From Lancefieldella parvula_C (GTDB lineage: Bacteria; Actinomycetota; Coriobacteriia; Coriobacteriales; Atopobiaceae), in assembly GCF_000758945.1 (NCBI RefSeq), contig NZ_JRND01000036.1, forward strand, positions 1 through 15,504: 15,504 nucleotides of DNA, in the 5' to 3' direction. Below the pieces are notes generated by a model. That model had not been told where the DNA came from, searched no databases, and was given only the letters and a program-made list of their open reading frames with translations. The position numbers were made by a program, and so were the translations under genes. Below are positions 7,069 through 13,516 of this stretch, piece by piece; position 1 is the stretch's first letter, and each line of letters opens with the position of its first letter.

Positions 7069-7934
7069 TAGTTCTTCTCGCCTTGTGCCTTATAACATTT
7101 CCAACCTACTATAGCGCAGGCAGCAAGGCATACAAAAATGGTAACAACGCTTGCTTCAATACCGTAGGTGCCACCCGAGATAAACTCAGATGCTGCAGGA
7201 TACGCTGTTAAGAGCGTGGTAGGAAGAAGCGTAGTGGTAACCGAGATGCCCAGAATAGGGCCGGTTACAAAGTTCCAGATAAAGTGCATAGCAATGGTCA
7301 TGAGCAGATTATCGGTAAGCCAAAACACCAAGCCATAAAGAATTCCCATCAAAAAGACTGAGATTGCTGCGGCAATAGAGATGTTAGGCGTTAGTCCATA
7401 CGTTGCGGTAAAGAGCACTGCTTGAAGCACAAGCGCTACAGGGAGAGAACTCTTAGCTGCAACACCAGTTTGTAGATAACCTCTAAACAATATTTCTTCT
7501 GCAGCAGACTCAATAAGGGTTGCCACAAGTAAGAAGAGAGCAGCAAAAATGTTATAGGAAGCGTTGAAGTTAAAATCAAAGCCTTCAATGAGCATGATAG
7601 AGCCAAAGGTAAACAGCACCATCAAAAAGCCAAAGGTAACTCCGCGCATAAATCCTGGCCAGGAGCTTACTCGAAGACCCAATGACCTAAAATCTCGCTT
7701 ATTGACGCGGGTAATCCACACAAGGATCAAGCCACCTGCCAACATGCTTCCTAGAAGACCCAACACGGCTGGAAGGATGTCATTGGCTGGGAGCTCTCCC
7801 ATAACCATCAGCGGAATATGACACACAAACATAAGCAAAAGTGCAAGGTCAGCCACAAGGAAGGGCGTCACCACAGACTTTGGTGGATCCTTTAGAACAA
7901 ACTCAAGGCTTGTCTTTGGCTTTTTTCTTCCCAC
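7068..7934 (-). CDS. CPBP family intramembrane metalloprotease-like protein
   Basis: This 288-aa polytopic membrane protein belongs to the CPBP/Abi family (PF02517; Rce1-like), with about eight predicted helices. The first motif EEILFRG is intact (Glu146, Glu147, Arg151), as is the third, HFIWN (His217, Asn221). Where the family usually has FxxxH, this protein reads FTATY (175-179), so the second catalytic histidine appears to be tyrosine. It may therefore be a reduced-activity or non-proteolytic member. Bacterial CPBP proteins have been linked to bacteriocin self-immunity and surface-protein processing, but no bacteriocin gene is visible here. The start is GTG with AAGGAG 5 nt upstream. It is the first gene of the CPBP-queH-queA operon and is divergent from the MetRS-like gene across 127 bp, in which I see no strong promoter. 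Confidence 0.85.
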   Translation of the reverse strand: MGRKKPKTSLEFVLKDPPKSVVTPFLVADLALLLMFVCHIPLMVMGELPANDILPAVLGLLGSMLAGGLILVWITRVNKRDFRSLGLRVSSWPGFMRGVTFGFLMVLFTFGSIMLIEGFDFNFNASYNIFAALFLLVATLIESAAEEILFRGYLQTGVAAKSSLPVALVLQAVLFTATYGLTPNISIAAAISVFLMGILYGLVFWLTDNLLMTIAMHFIWNFVTGPILGISVTTTLLPTTLLTAYPAASEFISGGTYGIEASVVTIFVCLAACAIVGWKCYKAQGEKN

Positions 7935-8061
7935 AAACTCTCCTTACATAATTTCTACTCACTATAGTATCGACTTCTGAATCTATTCGTGTAGTGAATC
8001 AAAAAAGATTAGAATAAGAAGATAATTTGCGTAATCTACTAATTCCAACTGCGAGGTATCC

Positions 8062-10101
8062 ATGGCCGAAAGCTACGACATGAACAACCGCCCACATTTT
8101 CCTAAGCGTGCTGTCATCACTGGTGGTATGCCCTATGGTAATAAAAATCTCCACTTCGGACATATTGCAGGCGTTTTTGTCCCAGCAGATTTCTTTACGC
8201 GTTTCTTAAGAGATCGAATTGGCCAGAAAAACGTTTTGTTTATCTCGGGAACTGATTGCTATGGCTCTCCTATTGCAGAGGGCTATCGCAAAAAGGTTGA
8301 AGAAGAGGGTTACGAGGGCACCATCCTTGATTACGTTAATCATAATCACAACCTGCAGAAAAGCGCTCTTAACGCCTACAATATCTCGCTTGATTTCTAC
8401 GGCGGTTCCGCACTAGAACCCGCTGCAAAGATCCACGAAGAGATGGCTGACAGCATCATGCACCGCCTCTACGAGCGCGGTAAACTCTCCAAGCTTTCAA
8501 CTAAACAGTTTTACGATACCAAGGCTCAGACATTCCTTAATGGTCGCCAGGTCAATGGACGTTGCCCTATTAAGGGATGCAAGTCAGAGAAGGCTTATGC
8601 AGAAGAATGCGACCTGGGTCATCAGTTCAACCCAGAGGAGCTCATTGCCCCTGTTTCGCAGCTCACTGGTACCACGCCAGAGCTTCGTCCTGCACCAAGC
8701 TGGTACTTTGACCTGCCACAATACAAAGAGTTTCTAAACAACCTGGTAGAAAAGTGGAAGAACAATCCACAGATTCGCTCAGTTGTAACCTCTACCGTTC
8801 AAGAGACTCTAACCGAGCCTATTATCTACATTCAAAATTCCTACCGCCAAGACTTTGACGGTGTTGCCTCTTCCCTCCCAGCTCATAGTGTTATTGAGCC
8901 AGAAGGTAATGCATCTTCCTTCTCAGTTGTCTTTGAAAACTGGCAAGATAGAGATGAAGCTCGCGAGAAACTCAAAGAGGCTGGAATTCGTTTTAGAACA
9001 AGCAAGACGCTTCTGCCTTACCGCATGACGGGCAATATTTCTTGGGGTCTTAAGTCTCCAGACATTGAAGATCTCAAAGACCTTACCATTTGGGTTTGGA
9101 CTGAATCCCTCTGGGCTCCAATTACCTTCACACGTGCTGCCCTTTCTGAAGACGCTAGCAATGGTGGTTCTCGCTACTCTTCTGACGAGTGGCGCGATTG
9201 GTGGTGCAGTGACGATGCTGCTGTCTACCAGTTCATTGGTCAAGACAACATCTTCTTCTACTGCATTGTCCAGAACCCACTGTGGGATGCACTTGATTGG
9301 GGTCTTATTACCGATACTCCCGTTGCTAACTACCACATTCTCTTTATGAACAAGAAGGCTTCCAGCTCTGGTGCTATCAAGCCTCCAATGGCTGAAGAGC
9401 TCCTTGAGTTCTACACTCCAGAGCAGCTCCGTGCTCATTGGCTCTCGCTTGGCCTTGATCAGCGCGCCGTGTCCTTCTCGCCAAAGGCTTTTGACACCTC
9501 CGTATCTAGGAAGGGTAAAGATGGTGAGCCAGATCTTCTGGTAAAAGATGACCCTCGCGTTGTTGATCCAGCGCTCAAGGAGTCAGCATTTCTCACTAAC
9601 ATCTTTAACCGCATGGCTCGTAGCTGCCTGTATGGTGCAGCCAATGCGTGTGGTGGTCACCTGCCTATCAGTGAGCCTCACCAGGAAGTTATCGATGCTG
9701 CTCAAGAGGTTCTGCTGAAGTACGAGCAGCTTGCATACGGCTTTGACGCACACTCTGCACTTGCCGCTGTTGATGAGTACGCTCGCGCAGAAAACAAGCG
9801 TTGGGGCGAGGCTTCCAAGGCCGCTCAGGGCAATGATGAAGCCTATGACCAGGCACTTGCTGATGCATTCTATGCGCTCAAGACCATCACGCTGCTTATG
9901 CACCCGGCTGTTCCAGAAGGTTGCGAGCGCATTGCAGATGCTCTCAACTTCCCACATGAGGAGTTCTTCTCTTGGGAGAACGCCTTTATGGGTCCAAAAG
10001 AGCTTGCAGCAAAGCTTGGACAGAGCGCAGAGGAGCACCAGCTTGAAGAGCTCCCTCCTCGCTTTGACTTCTTCAAAGCACATCCAAGCCAGAAGAACTA
10101 A
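8062..10101 (+). CDS. Divergent MetRS-like class I tRNA ligase family protein
   Basis: This 679-aa protein has the overall plan of methionyl-tRNA synthetase. It has a Rossmann entry with GGMPYGN (21-27) and the HIGH motif as HFGH (31-34), a zinc-knob-like segment at 168-187, an insert, NISWG (325-329), a catalytic half ending at a KMSKS-like loop, and a helical anticodon-binding domain (about 505-635) with NRMAR (516-520) and Trp581. Several MetRS hallmarks are changed. KMSKS reads KASSS (432-436) and loses the second lysine. TDxHG reads TDCYG (64-68). The histidine of IGKDxxxFH is Tyr400. The knob is CPIKGC...CDLGH rather than four cysteines. About 55 residues (260-315) are inserted before NISWG. 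It may be a MetRS paralogue with altered activity rather than the housekeeping enzyme. The start ATG has GCGAGGT upstream. The alpha/beta hydrolase gene follows after 23 bp. Confidence 0.85.
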   Translation: MAESYDMNNRPHFPKRAVITGGMPYGNKNLHFGHIAGVFVPADFFTRFLRDRIGQKNVLFISGTDCYGSPIAEGYRKKVEEEGYEGTILDYVNHNHNLQKSALNAYNISLDFYGGSALEPAAKIHEEMADSIMHRLYERGKLSKLSTKQFYDTKAQTFLNGRQVNGRCPIKGCKSEKAYAEECDLGHQFNPEELIAPVSQLTGTTPELRPAPSWYFDLPQYKEFLNNLVEKWKNNPQIRSVVTSTVQETLTEPIIYIQNSYRQDFDGVASSLPAHSVIEPEGNASSFSVVFENWQDRDEAREKLKEAGIRFRTSKTLLPYRMTGNISWGLKSPDIEDLKDLTIWVWTESLWAPITFTRAALSEDASNGGSRYSSDEWRDWWCSDDAAVYQFIGQDNIFFYCIVQNPLWDALDWGLITDTPVANYHILFMNKKASSSGAIKPPMAEELLEFYTPEQLRAHWLSLGLDQRAVSFSPKAFDTSVSRKGKDGEPDLLVKDDPRVVDPALKESAFLTNIFNRMARSCLYGAANACGGHLPISEPHQEVIDAAQEVLLKYEQLAYGFDAHSALAAVDEYARAENKRWGEASKAAQGNDEAYDQALADAFYALKTITLLMHPAVPEGCERIADALNFPHEEFFSWENAFMGPKELAAKLGQSAEEHQLEELPPRFDFFKAHPSQKN

Positions 10102-10124
10102 AACTCGCATAGCTAGGAGCATAC

Positions 10125-11021
10125 GTGGTCGAGTTTCCACCCGTCTACCGCCCAAAACCTTATAGCAAGCCAACAGCACACCTGAAGAGTCATCTTCAGG
10201 TGTTGCTCGATGACGGCGCAGAAATTGCAACGTTTGTCTATGCACCTGCTGCTCCAGCTGGCGAGAAACCCTGTGAAGATCTTGCTTCAACTGCGGCTTA
10301 TTTAACATCTATTCCCAATGATACCTTTGCTACACCCATTGTGTTTCTCCACGGAAATGGAGAAGAGCACGGCATCTTTGGCACCATCATTGACGAAGTA
10401 TGCAGCCGCGGCTACATCGCAATTGGTATTGATTCAAGAGATCAGGGTTTAAGCACCCGAGGAACTGCCGCCTTTACCTACGAGCAGATGGCAGAAGATG
10501 CGTATGCTGTCCTGAGGCAGCTTGGTGTTTCATCTGCTCATATTGTGGGCTTTTCTGACGGAGCTATTCTTGGTCTTCTTCTGGCACGAGACTATCCAGA
10601 CGTAGTTGCCTCCCTCGTATCTATTGGAGCAAATCTTGAGCCTGGCACGTTAGGTGATATGACCTGGCTCTATGAAAGTATCGAGGGCAATAAACGTTGG
10701 GCAGCTCAAGGTTGGGAAGGCGCTGCTCTAGAAGATGGCTATCCTGTTCCCTCGCCTGATGAGGCAGCTCGTATTGCAGAGCATTTGGAGCTCATGGTAG
10801 ATAACCCTCATATTGACCCCGCGTCCCTTGAACACATCTCCGTTCCTGTTGTTGTCATGGCAGGTGAGTACGATGAGATTTATCCAGAGGAAACTCGTCG
10901 AATTGCTGAGGCAATCCCTACCGCACGACTTCTCTTTATTCCAGGATGCCCTCACAACGTTCCTAAGGTGTCTCCTGGTGCGGTAGTGCGAAGAATTTTT
11001 GCAAATTTTGCCTATCTTTAA
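10125..11021 (+). CDS. Alpha/beta hydrolase
   Basis: This 298-aa cytosolic protein shows the alpha/beta hydrolase fold. HGNGE (76-80) forms the oxyanion loop, GIDSRDQGLS follows at 101-110, GFSDGA at 142-147 holds the nucleophile Ser144, GEYDEI (247-252) the acid Asp250, and CPHNVP (275-280) the base His277. The triad is complete. A polar N-terminal segment of about 65 residues precedes the first clear core strand, and the cap region around 175-235 is acidic and Trp-rich. The substrate is not evident. The start is GTG with TAGGAG 5 nt upstream. It sits 23 bp behind the MetRS-like gene and is probably co-transcribed with it, which raises a functional link between the two but does not prove one. 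No clear terminator follows the stop codon. Confidence 0.9.
   Translation: MVEFPPVYRPKPYSKPTAHLKSHLQVLLDDGAEIATFVYAPAAPAGEKPCEDLASTAAYLTSIPNDTFATPIVFLHGNGEEHGIFGTIIDEVCSRGYIAIGIDSRDQGLSTRGTAAFTYEQMAEDAYAVLRQLGVSSAHIVGFSDGAILGLLLARDYPDVVASLVSIGANLEPGTLGDMTWLYESIEGNKRWAAQGWEGAALEDGYPVPSPDEAARIAEHLELMVDNPHIDPASLEHISVPVVVMAGEYDEIYPEETRRIAEAIPTARLLFIPGCPHNVPKVSPGAVVRRIFANFAYL
10178..10203 (+). other. Perfect 11-bp hairpin inside the alpha/beta hydrolase gene
   Basis: ACACCTGAAGA (10178-10188) and TCTTCAGGTGT (10193-10203) are perfect inverted repeats around a GTCA loop. They begin about 53 nt after the hydrolase start codon. Such a stem in early coding sequence could slow ribosomes or be a processing site. 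It may also be a coincidence of codon choice. Confidence 0.45.
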
Positions 11022-11080
11022 GAACGACGCTGAAACTCTAACCTAATTTACCTGCTTTTATTTCAAGAAAATAAAACTTC

Positions 11081-11101
11081 GGTACTTAATTGTTAAGTAC
11101 C
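11081..11101. promoter_or_regulatory. Likely MarR operator palindrome
   Basis: GGTACTTAA-TTG-TTAAGTACC is a perfect 9-bp inverted repeat with a 3-bp centre. It abuts the -35 box of the promoter for the marR-ABC operon. Its length and A+T-rich TTAA half-site cores resemble autoregulatory operators of MarR-family repressors. There is no T-run after it, so it is not a terminator. A second, wider dyad, CTTGCTA (11101-11107) and TAGCAAG (11133-11139), frames the promoter. Confidence 0.6.
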
Positions 11102-11129
11102 TTGCTATCTCAGAATTTTTGAGTAAAAT
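11102..11129 (+). promoter_or_regulatory. Probable promoter of the marR-ABC exporter operon
   Basis: TTGCTA (11102-11107) and TAAAAT (11124-11129) are spaced by 16 bp and give a good -35/-10 pair, with transcription starting near 11136. The palindrome at 11081-11101 touches the -35 box, so a bound repressor would block polymerase. Confidence 0.5.
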
Positions 11130-11165
11130 ACCTAGCAAGAATTATTTCTGTTACGGGAGGTGCTC

Positions 11166-11630
11166 ATGCATCAAGCATCAACCTCACCTACTCAAGAAAT
11201 GCGTATTATTCGCAATCTTGGCCATCTAGGTCATTATCTTTACATCACGCGCGGATGTCGTGGCGGTCAACAATTTATTTTGACTGCGCTCTATCGTGAT
11301 GGAGATATGACACAAAAAGATCTTCTCGCCAAGACAAAGAATACATCTGCATCTCTTTCAGAAATGGTGAGCAAACTTGAAGCAAAAGGTCTTGTTGAGC
11401 GTACACGCGTAGACAAAGATCGCAGACAAACACTTCTTTCTTTGACAAAAGAAGGTCGAAAACAAGCAAAAGAAGCTCAAGAGGCCACCGAGTCATTTGA
11501 AGTGCAGGCTTTATCGGTTCTTTCAGATGAAGAAAAAGTTACATTCTGCGCATATCTAGATCGTTTAGTTGAACATTGGGACACAATTAACAGAGATGAG
11601 AAAGGAGAAACGTCATGTCAGAAGAAGTAA
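11166..11630 (+). CDS. MarR family transcriptional regulator
   Basis: This 154-aa protein is a MarR-type winged-helix regulator, which binds palindromic operators as a dimer and usually releases them on binding a small toxic ligand. The DNA-binding core covers about 35-95. MTQKDLLAK (48-56) is the second helix of the motif, TSASLSEMVSKLEAKG (60-75) the recognition helix, and RVDKDRRQ (81-88) the wing with the conserved D-x-R-R pattern. Flanking helices at both ends would form the dimer interface. I start at ATG 11166 because CGGGAGG lies 5 nt upstream. An in-frame GTG two codons earlier overlaps that site. The gene overlaps the first ABC gene by 16 bp, so it very likely controls its own operon through the palindrome upstream. 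Confidence 0.93.
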   Translation: MHQASTSPTQEMRIIRNLGHLGHYLYITRGCRGGQQFILTALYRDGDMTQKDLLAKTKNTSASLSEMVSKLEAKGLVERTRVDKDRRQTLLSLTKEGRKQAKEAQEATESFEVQALSVLSDEEKVTFCAYLDRLVEHWDTINRDEKGETSCQKK

Positions 11631-13516
11631 CTTCAACTGAAGAACTTGAAAGCATGGTTGAAACATCTGAAGCAGATACTACCTTGGCTCCCTCTACCCT
11701 GACAGGTATTGTAGATGTCAGTAATCTTTCCATTAAAGAGATTGCTTTAGTGCTTTCAAAGAGTATCGGTGAGTTCAAAAGAGACACTATCCTCACTCCT
11801 CTCTTTGTGTTAATTGAGACCATCTTAGAAATCCTCATTCCTTTTAGAACAGCCAATCTTGTTGATACGCTTCGTACGGGGGCAGAACTAAACGCTGTCA
11901 TTCAGTCTGGAGCTGTTCTTGCTGTTATGGCAATGCTATCGCTGCTGTTTGGAACACTATCCGGTATTTCTGTTGCCAAAGCATCCACGGGCTTTGCACG
12001 CAATCTTCGTCGTGATATGTTCCGTAATATCCAAAATTTCTCGTTTACCACTATTGATGCGTTCTCTTCGTCATCGTTAGTAACACGCCTTACTACGGAT
12101 ATTTCTAACGTACAAATGGCATTTATGATGCTCATCCGCCTGGCCGTTCGTGCTCCGTTTATGTTTATTGCAGCGTTTATTGCTGGCTTTATCATGGGCG
12201 GCTGGCTTGCCATTATTTTTGTTGCCGTCATGCCTCTTCTAGGAATTGGCCTCTACTTCATTATTTCTAGAGTCATTCCTATTTTTAAAAAGGTATTTAA
12301 GAGATACGACGCACTCAATGAATCCGCTGAAGAAAACTTGGCTGGTATCCGTGTTGTTAAGTCATTTGTAAATGAAAACTTTGAGCGTCAGAAATTTGAT
12401 AAGGCTTCAGAAGAGCTGCGCGAAGATTTTACAGCAGCCGAGAGGCTCATGGCTCTGAACTCTCCATTTATGAACTTTACTATTTACGTGTTGTTTGTCT
12501 TCATTCTGTACTTTGGCTCGTACCTGATTGTCTCTTCTCAGGGAACTGCATTTGGCGTTGGACAGCTTTCTTCGCTTATTACGTATGGCTTTATGATGCT
12601 TATGTCACTCATGATGCTTTCCTTTGTCTTTGCCATGATCATCATTGCAGAAGAAGGTGCTCGCCGCATCTGTGAAGTACTTCTTGCAACTTCCACTATT
12701 AACAACCCAGAAAATCCTTTAACCGAGGTTACAGACGGATCCATTGATTTTGAGAACGTTGGATTCTCCTATTCCGGTCCAGAGGGTCGAGAAGCCCTGT
12801 CTGGTGTAGATCTTCACATCAACTCTGGTGAGGTCATCGGTATCATCGGTGGTACTGGTTCTGCAAAGTCCACACTGGTGCAGCTCATTCCTCGCCTATA
12901 CGATGTAACCGCTGGTAGCGTTTCTGTTGGCGGACACAATGTCAAAGACTATGACATTGACACTCTTCGTGGTGCTGTTGCCATGGTTCTTCAGAAAAAC
13001 GTTCTCTTTAGCGGTACCATCAAAGAGAATCTCCTGTGGGGTAACCCTGACGCTACCGATGAAGAGATTCTTGAGGCAGCTCGTCTTGCTCAGGCTGATA
13101 GCTTTGTTCAAACCTTCCCTGATAAATATGAGACTCATATCGAGCAGGGTGGCAACAACGTTTCTGGTGGTCAGAAGCAGCGACTCTGTATTGCGCGCGC
13201 ACTGCTTAGACGTCCAAAAGTACTTATTCTTGATGACTCTACCAGTGCTGTTGATACAAAGACAGATTCTTTAATTCGCTCTGGTCTTAAAGATTTCTTG
13301 CCTGATACCACCAAGATTATCATTGCTCAGCGTACTTCCAGTATCGAAGAATCTGACAAGATTATTGTTCTGGATAACGGCCGCGTTAACGCAATTGGTA
13401 CGCACGAAGAACTCCTGAAAGATAATCCAATCTACCGCGAAGTGTACTTCTCACAGAACAAGCAAAGTGTTGATGAAAATCAGTCTCAGGAAGGTGAGGT
13501 GACTTCTCATGAGTAG
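11615..13516 (+). CDS. ABC exporter half-transporter with degenerate ATP site
   Basis: This 633-aa protein fuses a six-helix exporter membrane domain (about 57-342) to an ATPase domain (about 376-610). Walker A is GGTGSAKST (412-420), the Q-loop glutamine is Q460, the signature VSGGQ lies at 516-520 and Walker B ends LDD (539-541). The catalytic glutamate is replaced by Asp541, and the switch histidine by Gln572 (AQRTSS). Its own Walker B site is therefore hydrolysis-poor, while its signature motif is canonical. This is the pattern of the degenerate half in heterodimeric exporters such as BmrC/BmrD and TM287/288. About 35 acidic, Ser/Thr-rich residues precede the membrane domain. AAAGGAG precedes the ATG, which overlaps marR by 16 bp; the end overlaps the partner gene by 8 bp. 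Drug or toxin export is likely from the MarR context, but the substrate is unknown. Confidence 0.94.
   Translation: MSEEVTSTEELESMVETSEADTTLAPSTLTGIVDVSNLSIKEIALVLSKSIGEFKRDTILTPLFVLIETILEILIPFRTANLVDTLRTGAELNAVIQSGAVLAVMAMLSLLFGTLSGISVAKASTGFARNLRRDMFRNIQNFSFTTIDAFSSSSLVTRLTTDISNVQMAFMMLIRLAVRAPFMFIAAFIAGFIMGGWLAIIFVAVMPLLGIGLYFIISRVIPIFKKVFKRYDALNESAEENLAGIRVVKSFVNENFERQKFDKASEELREDFTAAERLMALNSPFMNFTIYVLFVFILYFGSYLIVSSQGTAFGVGQLSSLITYGFMMLMSLMMLSFVFAMIIIAEEGARRICEVLLATSTINNPENPLTEVTDGSIDFENVGFSYSGPEGREALSGVDLHINSGEVIGIIGGTGSAKSTLVQLIPRLYDVTAGSVSVGGHNVKDYDIDTLRGAVAMVLQKNVLFSGTIKENLLWGNPDATDEEILEAARLAQADSFVQTFPDKYETHIEQGGNNVSGGQKQRLCIARALLRRPKVLILDDSTSAVDTKTDSLIRSGLKDFLPDTTKIIIAQRTSSIEESDKIIVLDNGRVNAIGTHEELLKDNPIYREVYFSQNKQSVDENQSQEGEVTSHE

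Noticed and set aside
7959..7997. TCACTA...TAGTGA dyad in the divergent region before the MetRS-like gene as an operator
   Set aside because: The arms are only 6 bp with 27 bp between them, which is easily expected by chance in A+T-rich DNA. No T-box or riboswitch fits in the 127-bp gap.
8923..9438. 171-codon antisense frame inside the MetRS-like gene
   Set aside because: It lies fully within a conserved coding region and its protein has no coherent hydrophobic or domain pattern.
9583..10308. 241-codon antisense frame across the MetRS-like/hydrolase junction
   Set aside because: It opposes two well-supported genes, shows no family features and has no ribosome binding site I can see.
11056..11076. 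A+T-only inverted repeat (TTTTATTT/AAATAAAA) after the hydrolase gene as a terminator
   Set aside because: The stem has no G-C pairs and no T-run follows it. It is too weak to call an intrinsic terminator.
11160..11165. GTG start two codons upstream for the MarR protein
   Set aside because: It overlaps the GGGAGG ribosome binding site that serves the ATG at 11166.
12848..12874. Non-standard Walker A (GGTGSAKST) as a sign of a broken ABC ATPase
   Set aside because: The lysine and serine needed for nucleotide binding are present, and as far as I recall this variant occurs in the degenerate half of heterodimeric exporters.
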